A stretch of DNA of 64,000 nt from Marasmius tenuissimus (taxonomy: Eukaryota; Basidiomycota; Agaricomycetes; Agaricales; Marasmiaceae), in assembly GCA_029532415.1 (NCBI GenBank), contig JAQOTA010000060.1:2666001-2730000 (forward strand). Reading direction: 5' to 3'. The notes beneath the pieces are model-generated. The model saw only the letters and a list, made by a program, of their open reading frames with translations, was not told the DNA's origin and ran no database searches. Position 1 is the stretch's first letter. Each line of letters starts with the position of its first letter. Below are positions 23,848 to 35,500 of the stretch, in pieces. The translations under genes and the position numbers were made by a program.

Positions 23848-24732
23848 ATGCCTTGGTTCTTCGGTGCAACTTCTCTCCCCATAACAGCCACAAATGCTGC
23901 GTCACCTTTCTTGATTTTTTTTTGTCATATCGGGCGCTGCCTTTCATCATTGGGATGGACCCTTGTTCATTACAGTACCAGATGCGTGCGTTACTCACTC
24001 CCATTGCCATCTCTTGTGTATTCATATACGCCCTAGGTATAGATACAATTTCTTGGCCATTCGCCGCCTCTGTCTGCCTTTGTGTCTTGTGCATCCCCTG
24101 TAGGATGTGATTGAGACATTGAGTACGGGGACTTAGTACTTATCATCGGGCACACATAGCCTCCGATCGACGTGCTGTCTAGCTCTTGGTTTATTCTTGT
24201 ATTACCAAGCTTCCACTGCTATTGAAGACTATTGTAAGCCAGAGTTTTTTCAATGTCACTGTGGCCCTACACCTGCGAAAGATCACCAACAGACGCTGAA
24301 TTACGTTCAAGTTGATCTCGATACGTTCCCGCCGTTTTGCTGCGCACGACTGGTTCTTTCACATGGACCTGCGTTGGTGTTCCACATAAAACTCACTCCG
24401 CGCCCTAAAATATGCATGGTTTGTTCGTCGGCAAACCTGGGATACCCGGAAGATGGGCGCTCCAGGCAGGGCAGGATAATGTCTTTCATAGCCACCGAAA
24501 GAAAGCTATCCATCCGAGGTCCCCGCAAGGTCCCCAACTTTTTGGCTTCCCAGATTACCGGTTCATACAGGGTGAAGGCTGTAGATGTCGATCCAGAGTG
24601 AACCGTTTGCTTGGTCCTTGCAAGTCCACCCCAGGACTATAAAAACTGGTGGTCTTTTACGGTATTTCTCATTCCACTTTTTTTTTTCATTCCACCCATT
24701 TTTCTGTCCTCCCTTCTTCGCGACACCTTGTA
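23848..24732. other. Intergenic before the cupredoxin gene
   Basis: About 885 bases: the 3' flank of the preceding gene, then promoter sequence with a TATA box at 24638. Frames up to 134 codons are present, but none shows domain or splice support. Confidence 0.55.
24638..24645 (+). promoter_or_regulatory. TATA box of the cupredoxin gene
   Basis: TATAAAAA 95 bases upstream of the ATG at 24733, followed by a TC-rich leader (runs of T and C at 24668-24720), the usual layout of strongly expressed fungal genes. Confidence 0.6.
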
Positions 24733-26460
24733 ATGACTGGCAGAGTTCTCGCACTCGTACTCGCCTCGCTCCAGGCTACAATTGCGTTAGCAGCCAACTA
24801 CGACGTGACTGTTGGTGCCAATGGCAAGTTGTCTTTCCATCCAGAATATGTTCATGCGAAGGTTGGGGATACTGTTACCTTTATTTTGTGAGTCCTTCTT
24901 GCCTCTTTCCTTCCCTCTTTCTCAAACCTTTTCCGGCAGTCATCCGAAGAACCACACAGTCACCCAGTGAGTATCGTACCCGGTTTTGATCCCCATACAT
25001 ACACTGAACGTCTCTCCAATAGATCGACCTTTCAACAGGTTCGCAACAGTCATTGACATCTCTCCCCCTCGCCCCTCTCATTGATATTACCTTGTAGCCG
25101 TGCCTAAAAGCACCCCATGGTTTTGACACTGGATTGTGAGTCCTGGAATGTGCTTCTTAATCCATACCATTGACTAATAAAGACTACCCCTTCAGCAAAC
25201 CGGTCCCAGTCGAGCAGACCAGTCACTTGCCTCGAGAGGTCCTCACGGTCCATGATGAGACCAAACCAATGTGGTTTTATTGCCAGCAGAAGGCCGGTCC
25301 CGCAGGCCCTCACTGTCCAGCAGGTAATAGTCCTCGTGCACATCACACCCTTCCTGCAGACTAAATGGAATTATGTAGGGATGGTGTTTGCAGTCAACCC
25401 ACCACCAGAGGGAGATTCTCGGTCATTCTCCGCGTTCAAACATCTCGCAAATAAGAGCAACGCCACCTCCACTACTATTACTGCCTATGGGAGCCGTAAG
25501 TCGAACACAGCACCGTTTCTCGGATGCATCATTAACCCACCCCGCATCCAGAACCCACGTCCACAGTCCAGCCTACGAACCACAAAGTAACGGTTGGTCT
25601 TGGAGGCCTCGTCTTCAACCCGTCCAACATCACAGCTGCCGTTGGTGATAAAGTCACGTTCGAGTTCCACCCCAAGGCACATGGAGTTACTCAGTCCAGC
25701 TTCTCGTGAGTTCTTAGCTCTTCCAAACCGGGTCGGTCTTTTGATCTAGGGCGCGCAGATCTCCTTGTTCACCACTGGCCAATGGATTCGCGTCCGGACT
25801 GTAAGTTTTATAGACACAAGGCGTAAATGAAATCACTAACGGTGATCCCCTCGAAACCTCAGGATGCCCGTGGCCAGCGCTGATGCTGACAAGCCCATAT
25901 TCCAAATCACGGTCTATGATGTATGTTTTTCAAACACGTCGTTAGGACTGGGTGCTCATGCCTCTCATCCCCAGACTAAACCGATTTGGGCATACTGCCC
26001 TCAGCAAGGACCTCCCGCACATTGTGGCGAAGGTGAGCGTGATGCGCCATTATACCTGTACTGAAGAAGGCACATACTTATCATGCGCTCATATTCAGGA
26101 ATGGTATTCTCCGTTAATGCAGTCGAAGACGGTCCCAATAACTTTGCTGCCTTCCAAACGATTGCAAACCGTACCAAAGCGATGCCAACGATGGCGACTG
26201 GCAGTGGAGGCACAACCAAGGGCAATGTCGCCGCGGCTATCGGCGACAGCGATTCGGTTGACCTCGACGTGAAGCAGTTGATAACCAACAGCTACATTGT
26301 CATTGGGCTCCTCGCTGGCATATTGATCGCAATGGTGGTCGTTGGTGTTATGTCGACTAGGGGCGCTTTGAGAGGGCGAGACTCGAAGCCTAGGTACACC
26401 GTGGTCGCTGGGAAGGACACGGAATCGTTGACTGCGCCAAGCATGAGATACAGTGATTGA
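24733..26460 (+). CDS. Membrane-anchored protein with two cupredoxin domains
   Basis: About 385 residues in about eight exons. A signal peptide (MTGRVLALVLASLQATIALA) is followed by two homologous plastocyanin-like domains. Domain 1 has FHPEYVHAKVGDTVTF, HPKNHTVTQSTF, WFYCQQ, HCPAGMVFAVNP; domain 2 has FNPSNITAAVGDKVTFEF, HPKAHGVTQSSF, IWAYCPQQ, HCGEGMVFSVNA. In each, His of NHTVTQ/AHGVTQ, Cys of YC, His of HC and Met of GMVF are the candidate type 1 copper ligands. Then come a Thr/Gly-rich linker, one transmembrane helix (IVIGLLAGILIAMVVVGVM) and a short basic cytosolic tail. Such extracellular Ser-rich cupredoxins are common in fungi, but their function is largely unknown. The tandem domains come from an internal duplication. 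Confidence 0.88.
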
Positions 26461-26621
26461 GAGCGCGTTTTTACCGAGTTGTAGCGTAATTTTTTGAGCA
26501 TGGACTTCGTAGTTTATTTATCCGATGTCGGTCGTTAATGTTTAACACATTGATTTTTTTACTTTCGGGAGTTGCATCCTATGTGGACCTATCGTTGGTT
26601 CATTTACGCAAGTACAGGTCT

Positions 26622-27907
26622 CTATTCGACACGCGGCGTCTCCTCGGACGAAGGAGAACGCCAAACTTTGCAAGTGCCATCCGCACTCGCCGTGATCATC
26701 TCATCGGGATCTGATGGATGATGTTCAGTCCAAGTGATAACTTTGTGGTGCGCCTTTGGAGGAGGATTGGGTTGCAGAAGCTTTCCCTGCGTGTCAGATT
26801 GCCCATTAGCATCTCGAATATCGTATCAGCAAGGACTCTTACATCCACAAGATCCCATGCCCAAACCAACCCCTTCTCATCGCCACACACCACAGTTGCC
26901 TCCCCATGCCCAAAACATCCTCGGCACCGATAAGATGAATTCGTGTGTCCCGTAAAATCGTTCAACATCTTCCCCGTCGTCATGTCCATTAGCCGTATAT
27001 GAGAGTCGAGGGAGGTGACGAGCAAGGTCGAGGAGTCCTGCGTCGGCACCACCGAGGCTATGGGGTCTGTGAACGCGTTGTGAGTTGGATCGGTGTACGA
27101 TTATTGGACTGATAAACCCACGGCCGATGTAGTCCGAACGAAGCTCCCCTTTGCGAAGATCGTACGTGCGAACATGCCCATCAACAGAACCTGTGGTGAT
27201 TGTCGTTGAGCCGACATGAATGGTTTGAACAGTATCTCGTGCTTCTTCCAAGACCTGTATCGGTGTTCTAGATTGTGCCCTACACAAGACCCGGTCAATT
27301 CTACACTTCAGACTGACTGGTCGAGAAATGCACCTCAAGTCCCACAATCTCACGGTAGAATCGTAAGACCCTAGATCAAAATATTGATACGAGTAAGAGG
27401 AGAGGCATGGAGAAGGAAGCGCACCTGACGCGAGGACGCTTGCATCTTCGTTAAATTCCACAGTGTATATCTTCCCCATGTGCCCCGCAAGTCGCCGCGT
27501 AGTCATTCCTGTTGCGACGTCCCAGACAAATACAGAACGATCCCCTCCTGACGATGCAAACGACGCATTATCGTGTGCGCTATCCACAACCGAGTTATGA
27601 GTCGCACCAGCTGTGAGAGCGTGAATACACACACTGTTATCGAGAGAACTTCATATCCATGGGCAGCGAAAGCCTTTACTTCGGCTCCGGAGCTAGCATT
27701 GAACAAACGTACAGTACGGTCCTGGTAGAGATTGTGTGAGTCCGACGCTCAGTCGAACGGTATGCAGTCCAAACTCACCTGTCCGCCAGTCAATATGTAT
27801 TTTGCAGTGCCCTTCGCATACCGAGCAACGTGAACGGGACCTTTATGATTTGAAAGGGTAACATGGAGGTTTCGTGCTATTGCTTGAGGGCCTCGAGAGG
27901 GAGCCAT
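26622..27907 (-). CDS. WDR83: WD40 protein WDR83/MORG1
   Basis: Seven-blade beta-propeller, about 315 residues, as in the animal protein, which acts as a MAP-kinase scaffold and is also found in spliceosomes. Landmarks in order: HKGPVHVARYAKGTAKYILTGGQDRTVRLFN, AHGYEVLSI, DNASFASSGGDRSVFVWDVATG, GHMGKIYTVEFNEDASVLASG, DSTVRLWDLR, VLEEARDTVQTIHVGSTTITTGSVDGHVRTYDLRKGELRSDYIG, TLLVTSLDSHIRLMDMTTGKMLNDFTGH, then CFGHGEATVVCGDEKGLVWAWDLVD and a final ADGTCKVW. The EARD and GSVDGxVRxYDLRxGxLxSDYxG blocks are diagnostic. Coding is split into about eight exons. The start at 27907 (MAPSRG) is preferred; an in-frame Met at 27940 would add 11 residues. It shares a 68-bp promoter with the F-box gene. 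Confidence 0.92.
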
Positions 27908-27975
27908 GGGAATCAGAGAACAAGCGGGAGTCAACTTCAATTTGTCAGATCGCGACTTGTCACTTTCTTACCCCC
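27908..27975. promoter_or_regulatory. 68-bp divergent promoter between WDR83 and F-box gene
   Basis: The two start codons face away from each other with only 68 bases between them, so the core promoters and leaders must overlap. If the WDR83 start is the upstream Met at 27940, the gap shrinks to 35 bases. Confidence 0.65.
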
Positions 27976-29775
27976 ATGTCCAAGCATCGGCTGTCCCAAG
28001 CCCCTCTACCACCAGCCAAACGCCAGCATACGCTCTCTTATTCCAGTGCACCTTCAAGGGTCAAATTGACATTCGATAATGCTCTTTACGACGAACTCAT
28101 ACTGTGTATCTTCTCTCACTTGTCCTGGTTAGACTTGTGTGCTGCTCAGGCAACCAGCCGGAATTGGTGCGTCCGTATCAGTTCGTCTTTGCGAGGAATC
28201 TAGTATAAACTCTGTTTGGCTTCACAGGGCCAGGCTTGCGATCGACAACGGACTCTGGAAAGAGCAATTCTTACAAGTTTTTGGTTCCAGGCTGCGTGGA
28301 GCGAGGGGTTTCAGGATGGAAGGCCGTGAAATCAGATCCCTACCCTCGAGAGCCAGAGCAGAGGCCGAACAAACTCATAGGGACCATAAGGACTGGAAAT
28401 GGATGTTTCGTATCAGCTCTAATTGGCGCAAAGGTATGTCTGTGGCTTGGAGGAAGATAACCGAAACCCTCTATATCGTTTATCTTATCATACAGGTCGT
28501 TGTTCGCCTGAGGAGGTACCTATACACCATGTCCACCCTCCAGAACGACTCGACCAAACTCACGTCCTCATCTCTGGCTCAATGACCATCCTGGCACCGG
28601 CCCCAGAGACCCTCACACCTGAGATCATTCTCAGAACAGAGACTTCCTCAGAGTTCAGGTTATACTGTCGTCCAATACACGACAATATACCTACGAGGAT
28701 AACAGCACTAGCCCTGGACCAATCGACAGCGACCAGCGAACAAATGCGCCTAGCTTGCTTCATCTCCACCGGGGAATTTTCCCTGTTTTCTATTAGTCAT
28801 ATTCACCCCTCCACATCAGGTCGCAAGTTGACCTATGCGCCACACCGTAGAACGGCCAGAGTTGCTCCGATATTGCAGGCCGTGTATCACCACCCTCTAC
28901 TCGTGACCCTTTCTGAATCCTTCACCTTATGTGTCTATGATCTGTCGTCCGACAAGATCATACAGACACAGGTGTTGACTTCATACACGTCCTTCCCACC
29001 CTCTTCCCTCATTCTGTCGACACCCTCCCCTGCGACGTATAAGCTCATTCTGGCTTATGCACTTCCCGTCTATCCATCGCACTGGTCCGTTGCGGTGACA
29101 GAGTTGATGATTGCCGGACATTGTGTGTCGTCGTCGACTACCAATATCCTTTCCCCCAGCTCTTCCTATCTTGTACCCAAAGCACCTTCTCCCATGTCCA
29201 TCATCTCAACTCGAACTGCTAAAGCTATCGACGTTCCACAGGGATGGGTTGACGAACGGAAGCTCCAGTACATGCGCGAGCAGTGGGGTCGGAAAGTTGC
29301 GCGGATCGCAGATATGCAGACAGATGGAAAATGGGTCGTCCTCGCTCCTGGCGATTCCGTTTCTAACAAGTCGATGTCCGCCGGCACATTTCCGCCATCA
29401 ACAAGCACAGTATCCTCGCATACTTCTTTGTCACTGTATTCTCCGACCACTTTACAGTTGTATCGCCTCTCCCTTCCGGTACCTTCCTCTGTCTCCAGCT
29501 CCCCTCCGAAGCTCATCTTTGTGAGGTCACTAAGTGGTCAGTTAGGGCCCATCTCCTCGTTGGCACTTGCAGATGGGCGATGCGTCAGTTACGGGCAAAA
29601 TGGGAGCATTTGGGTATGGGATCTGGAAGCTGGCACTGGTACTGAGGTTGCGTGCCCTCAGCCTGGGCTTAGCTACGGCGACATCGGTCCAGTGCAGAGC
29701 AAGGTTGCGTTCGATGAAAGGAAGATTATCACCACGAAGGGCAGGCGTGTTGTGACACGGACTTTTGATATCTAG
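27976..29775 (+). CDS. F-box protein with a WD40-like C-terminal region
   Basis: About 560 residues from three exons. After a short basic leader the F-box (about residues 30-75) reads LYDELILCIFSHLSWLDLCAAQATSRNWARLAIDNGLWKEQF, with the conserved hydrophobic positions and the trailing W. Such proteins recruit targets to SCF ubiquitin ligases through Skp1. The remaining ~450 residues contain irregular beta-rich repeats (ITALALDQS, HHPLLVTLSESFTLCVYDLSSDKII, GPISSLALADGRCVSYGQNGSIWVWDLEAGTG) consistent with a diverged beta-propeller. The first intron follows RNW (donor GTGCGT); the second ends before GRCSPEEVPIHHVHPPERLDQTHVLISG. No specific ortholog recognised. Confidence 0.85.
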
Positions 29776-30283
29776 ATCTTTATTTTCATTAATTATCTGT
29801 TTCATTATTGCACTGTATCATTTACTTGTAGTCTAGGAAGTTCATGCATTTGGAAGGCAGCAAATGGCCAACTGCTTGAGAGCGTGGGAAGAATATATCG
29901 TCAAGTTCAAGTTCAAATTCACGGTACCGACACACAGTCCTCCCTTTCTCATCACCGATTTCACCTTTTGGCTCTCCAAGTTCTTTGAGTGGCTCCGTAC
30001 GCCATTTCCGCCCGGATACCCTTCCCACTATAACTACTTGGATCCGGAATTATCGTGAACCCGTTGACCCAAGTGGAGAACATTCCATTTAATGCGGCTT
30101 GTGCGTGATGCCACAGCAGACAGATGAAGGGGTTCCCGTTCGAATTGCCTCGGTGAGCAAGCATGGAGAAACACTGGTGGGGAGGAAGCTACGTTTGGCA
30201 GGCCGGTATGTTGCTCTCCTTCATGTTCGAAGATATGTAACGGTGTAGAACCGCGAGTTTGAAACGTTTTCCGGATCAGAAAC
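29776..30283. other. Intergenic after the F-box gene
   Basis: About 510 bases with short frames on both strands. The minus strand is slightly better open but has no recognisable protein. It may hold 5' exons of the small plus-strand gene that follows. Confidence 0.45.
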
Positions 30284-30696
30284 ATGTGTTACGACGAAAA
30301 CACGGGGTATCTGGTACTCTTTGACAATGGGATCGGGGTACTCGTGGATATTTCCCTTCCCTTGGAACGAGAAGGTGTCTTTCTGTGGGTCAAGGAAAGC
30401 TACAGTCCACTAGAGGCGATCGGATATCTTGAAAAATGCAATGTAAGTCCCCTGTCTGGTCTATTTTGCCCCGATGCATGCCAGGGCTGCGAGAAAGAAG
30501 TGATACGCATGACTTACATGCTTCGTGCCTCGTGTAGGAAGACCTTCCGGTGCCCACCATGCCGCCACATGCCACTGCGCCTGAGATCGATACACACCTG
30601 ATATTACGAGCGATTCTCATCGTACCATCGTCGGATTTGTCGCTGGATATCTGGAATAGCGTCGTTGAAGAAATGGAGGCAGAGTTGAGTATATGA
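30284..30696 (+). CDS. Possible small protein, unknown, 5' end unsure
   Basis: Two frame-consistent pieces, 30284-30442 and 30538-30696, joined across a 95-nt GT-AG intron (GTAAGT donor, TGTAG acceptor, phase 0) give 105 residues: YDENTGYLVLFDNGIGVLVDI, a middle with EAIGYLEKCNEDLPVPTMPP, and THLILRAILIVPSSDLSLDIWNSVVEEMEAELSI. The last part looks like a real C-terminal helix pair. The intron is longer than others here, and upstream exons may be missing. It could also be a remnant of a larger gene. No family recognised. Confidence 0.35.
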
Positions 30697-31215
30697 GACG
30701 ATGAAGGACCTCGGTGAAGAATTAGAGACAACGGGAAAGTATTACAATTTACTATGTCCGCGTCCGACTGGTCGATAGCTATCGATACAGTTGAGATGAT
30801 TTAGTCGATTGATGAGGGATGTGTAACATATATGAGAGAGCATGTAATCGATTGGGGAGAAGATCCCTGACCCTTTGGCCATCTTTACCTTGGCATAGAA
30901 ACCGTATAAAAGAGAGAGGAAGAGAGAGAGAACACAAAGGGCCGTAAAACAAAGCAAAAAGTCAAAGAAATCCGCTTGCTTGGGTACAGCCGCCGTCACT
31001 GCAGCTTGAGCCACCCAGAGGAATTCCCATAAATGGACCACCGATTTGCGGGACCACAGGTTTCCCTTCAACTCCCACAGGTTGGCTTCGATCCTCATCC
31101 TTCTCCTTTCTGTACTCATTCTTCTTGGTCTTTCTTGACATTTTCTCTTCCTCAGAGTCGCGATTTCTTGTTCACTTCTTTCTACCCTACGCGTCTACCC
31201 CCATCGAAGCCAGCC
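30697..31215. other. Intergenic before the unknown basic protein
   Basis: About 520 bases. A 125-codon minus-strand frame at 30742-31119 contains a hydrophobic stretch (FFDFLLCFTALCVLSLFLSL), but it is the reverse of a TC-rich leader and probably not a gene. Confidence 0.5.
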
Positions 31216-32597
31216 ATGACACAATTTGCCCTTCGAAGCCCTTCGGGTCCTTGTTCACCTTCACGTCGGGAAGCTCACACTCTCGAGCATCCTGCTATTT
31301 CCTGTCGGATTCCAGAATCCAATACCCGATCAGAGCCGTGGTCTGTCGAAGAGTACGCTGACGCAGCGCGTAAACGTCGCAGGCTTTGTACTCCACGGTC
31401 TCCCCATTATCTTCCTAATCCCAGCGCCATCCCATACGAGGTCGAGGCTCACCAGAAGTCACGCACTGTCGTCTCACAGGGAGTCTTACAAGAAGGAGAC
31501 CACACCATTCTAACTCATCAACACCCGGCTGTACCGCAGTGTCTCGCGTACGTTCGGAAGACATACACCCTGCCTCCTTGCACACCAGAGACTATCCAAG
31601 CTCTGTGCGCAGTTGAAGTGTTTTTGCATCCTAGTGATCCAGCGCATTGGTTGTTTTGGAGCAACGACAGGAAGAACGAGACGTTAGAGGTTCTGAATCG
31701 CATTTGTGGTAAGCATCCTTTCCGGACCTTTCATCTGTAAGCACGATAACTCATTCTCTTGTTCCCATACAAGATGCATCCCCTCCTTTGATTCAACCCT
31801 CGAGAACTTGGAGCGATTCCATGCTCTATTCCCTTCCACAACTTCACGGTCAAGCTTGGCACGACATTCTCCGCGATGAGCCGTGGTATACCGCATTGGT
31901 TGGTGGAAGAGCATCCGATTCTCCGTCGAGAGGGCCAAACCTTCGCAAACGGAAAGCACCAACAGAGACCCCCTCATCTGTTCCCGTCGAAACTCTACCA
32001 CCTGATGCTCCCGCACCCGCCGCAAAGAGGATGCGTATTCATCGGACTCAACCGACGAAGTCAAAAGAAGCATCTCCAGAGGCAGCGGAAACTTCTTCAT
32101 ACACACCACCGTTGCAACCTATTCTTTCGACGACGGCAGCTCCCCCATCGTCGACATTATCATCCCGCCGGAATAGTACCCGACCTATCCGTAAACCCGC
32201 CAAGTTCACGGATCCTGATTGGTCGGAGAGCAGCAGCAGAAGCAGCTCGAGTTCACCTTTGACATGTTCTTCGCTGTTACCGGCTTTGGAAGCAGAACCT
32301 GAGGCCGACCCCGAACCAGGTTCTCGTCGTGATTCGGCATCTTCTGCTAGGACCCTCGTAGGATCTGTGTCCAGCAGTCGTGCGTCTTCGCCGATGTCTG
32401 ATCTGACGACGGTCACCCTGGTCGATGCGGAGATTGTAAGTGCGAAAATGAAGGCTAAGAAGGGCAAGAGTACTCGCACCAGCACCTCCGCTCCCAGTGG
32501 TCGGAAGAAGTCTCCAGCACCGACCAAGGAGAAAGAGTCGGAGGCGCCCGTCAGAATGATGACGCGCGCACGCACCCGAGTTCGTGCACCAAATTAG
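31216..32597 (+). CDS. Unknown basic Ser/Pro-rich protein
   Basis: Exons 31216-31708 and 31774-32597 (65-nt intron, phase 1) give 438 residues. The N-terminal ~185 residues look ordered: PWSVEEYADAARKRRRLCTPRSPHY, CLAYVRKTYTLPPCTPETIQALCAVEVFLHP, HWLFWSNDRKNETLEVLNRICDASPPL and LHGQAWHDILRDEPWYTAL. After that the protein is disordered, with basic stretches (LRKRKAP, AAKRMRIHR), Ser runs, an acidic EAEPEADPEPG and a Lys/Arg-rich end (RMMTRARTRVRAPN). The layout suggests a nuclear or DNA-associated protein, but no known domain was recognised. The frame continues upstream to 31033; the Met at 31216 was chosen because the upstream part is TC-rich leader. Confidence 0.75.
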
Positions 32598-35500
32598 AGG
32601 CTCCCTGTTTCGTTGTGGGACCATGTTAGGTTCCTCTTTGTTGTTTTGCTTTTTTGGAACAATTCTCTCTTCTTTGTTGTGCGATACCTGTTTGATTTTT
32701 ATCTGTATTTGTTCCCTTGTATTATTGGTCCAGTCTTGTTGTACTACCATCGCTATCTAGAGTCCCTTGTTTATTTTTTATCTCTTCAAAACTCCCTCCA
32801 CATCATCAATCCGCACGCGCCCTTTTTCCCCCCTCTCCATCATGTCCCAATGTACACGCACTACCATCCTCGGACACTCCGTATTTTGGGGTTGTACGAC
32901 TTCATCACTACTGTCTCCATCGCTCTCTGTCCTCGCTTTCCGTTTCCCTTTCAGTTTGTTTTCTATTGTATATAACGTCTCCCGGTCTTGTCTCTACTTC
33001 CATCTCCTCGGCTGGATACTTATCATCACCGGATTGCGGCTGCCTCTCACTCTGTACTTACTAGAGAATAGAATGGCTTGTACTCGTAGCTCACGTTCGT
33101 CCGACCCCATCCTCCGCTTTACCAATTTGCGGGGAAAGGTTGCGGTCGCGCTGCCGTGACAGTGACATATTGAGCGCTTAATCTCAATCACGATCGGTCA
33201 CACACGCGTCTCCACATGATCGCGTTCTTCCCCATTTCCCCACCTGACGTCGTTGACCTCCTCCATCATCAGCAACCGCTCCACGACGACAATATTATTC
33301 TGTTACTTCCCAAAATTGAAAAAACACTTGGAAGGGGGTCTTCTGGTGCCTTCCTCGGTGCCTTGAAATAGGTCAGCCTATTTCCCCGCATTGACGCCTT
33401 TCCCCCACCTCAAGTTCCTTCGTTGATGAAGATTCAAGTTCCGAGCATTCAAAATCTAGGTTAATTGAAGATGTCCTTCCACCGAAAAGCCGAAGAGCAA
33501 CCGCGGTAAGTTCGGGGTCGCCATCACCCGGTCCGGGCTAGCTTGAGGAAAAGCTACTTGTTGACGTCGACCTGCACTATCGGCGGATACAATCGGGTCG
33601 TTGAGAATGGTCTCGGTTGAGTCTCGAGCACATTTACGCAGGGGAGCTGTAGGAAGGACGTCATTTTCATATTTGTTTGTGAGTCTGCTGTTTTCGTCGA
33701 CTTTGTACTAGGTGGCGTCTGCTGTTTACATGGGAGCTGAGCAGCTTTCTAGAATCGTGTCAAGCGGGACTTGTATCATCAGGAAATTACTACAATCGAA
33801 CAGAGGACGAGACTCCTCCAGGGAAAATGACGTTGGTGGGTGTTGGGAGGTACCAATGGCAATATGTCAGAATATGACTTTCGGATGTCCTACGGTGCGT
33901 ACTGCGCAGTTGATTCATGATTCGAATTGGTTGGCCAAATATTGATTCATGAACGCGAGATAAATACGGTTTTTTGGACGAACGACGTCAGTATGCTCGT
34001 ATACTGTAATACAACCTAATACAACCATCCATGGTCCCCGGTAAGACGTCCTACAGCGCGCTGTACTGAGGCATTGTATGGATGCACTCCCTTGCCATGA
34101 TTGACTGACAAGGCTATGTATACTCTACTGGTGGAGTATACAGGGTCCCCAGTCGGGTTTCAAGTTTTGCTTCAGTTCTATATCCTTCCTTTTCCATTCA
34201 CCGCGACTTCTCAAAGGTCATGCGTTCACATTAACGCCAGGGGTACCGGTATTCGCACTCGAAAGGAAGCGTCATGGCATTGGATATGCACAAACGACAT
34301 TTCCCCCCCATTTCGGAAAATTCACTTCGCAGCCATCAATCGGAACGTCCCGCGTTAATAACTGCCACTGGGACTGTGCAGGCAGCAGAACGTTTCGTCA
34401 TTTACTTCAGTCCCGAGCGAGGTTACTCCCTCGGGCTGTGGGCTACGGTGAACGGTGCACATTGGTGACCGAACGTTTCATATCTTGCGGGCCCCCTCCT
34501 CACATCCCCTTCCAGAAACATGCATTCGTCCTGTCAACCGACATGATCGGGAGACTTCGATTGGATTCCAAGTAGTTCGACCTGCTACCCTAAAAGCTCG
34601 ATGTGCTTGTCCACTAGAGTAGGCTGGGCGTGAACTCTCGCCTCTCAACTCAATGATTGCTCTCCTACGTCACGGTGGCGACTTGACATGGGAGAGCGGT
34701 TTTTGTTTTCTTTCTCAAGCAGCTTTAAGCAGGGATTTCCAATCTCAGCTATCTATCAATACCAGGAAGGTAAAAAAACCGACGGCTGTCCTTGGTTGGC
34801 TTAATCAAGTACCTCCCGGACGCGAGACATGGTCATTTTCCAGGACCTCTTGTTGGAAAATCTGATCCGGTAAGGTCTGTCCAACTTTGAATCAAGAATA
34901 TGTCGTCTGTCGGACAAGATGGTCTGGTTGAATAGGGAGTGTCATGGGTCGAGCGTTTTCCACGGTCTTTTGACGTTCCCCTCAACCTTTAGACGAGGGG
35001 TAAGGGCCTGCTTCATTACCCCTTCTTGTTCTGACAATTGGGCGTTGGTGTGTCCTGTCAAAGACCTACTTACAACATTAGGATGTCGTCGGTCAAACGT
35101 TGTCGGAAGTCATTATCTCCCATTCTACGACAGAAGAGGACCATGCGTTCAAAATACCCGGAATTCAGCCTCGTTGACGGGGTTCACAGACTAGAGATTA
35201 CAGTCGTTATAGATTAGAAGAACGGCGCGTGTAATTCTGGTGTTCAAGTGGTTGATTTGAGAGTATGATCCACATGTACCTGTTACTACCGCCGTGTGCA
35301 ACTTGAACGAACGAATGAGAGGTCGCTTCGAATGCCGTCCCCTCGCGTTGGTCTATCTACAAAGTCACGAACGGTGTCACTAAAAGAATAAACGGAGACT
35401 TAATAACCCGCACACACCGTTTTTGGCGGTCGAGTTTGCCAGATCTTGGTCAATGCCGGCCGCAATGTTTGTGGAGAAAGGTAGAATAAATTGAACCCGA

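Noticed and set aside
30742..31119. 125-codon minus frame with a hydrophobic stretch
   Set aside because: It is the complement of the leader and promoter of the plus-strand gene at 31216, and shows no similarity to a known protein.
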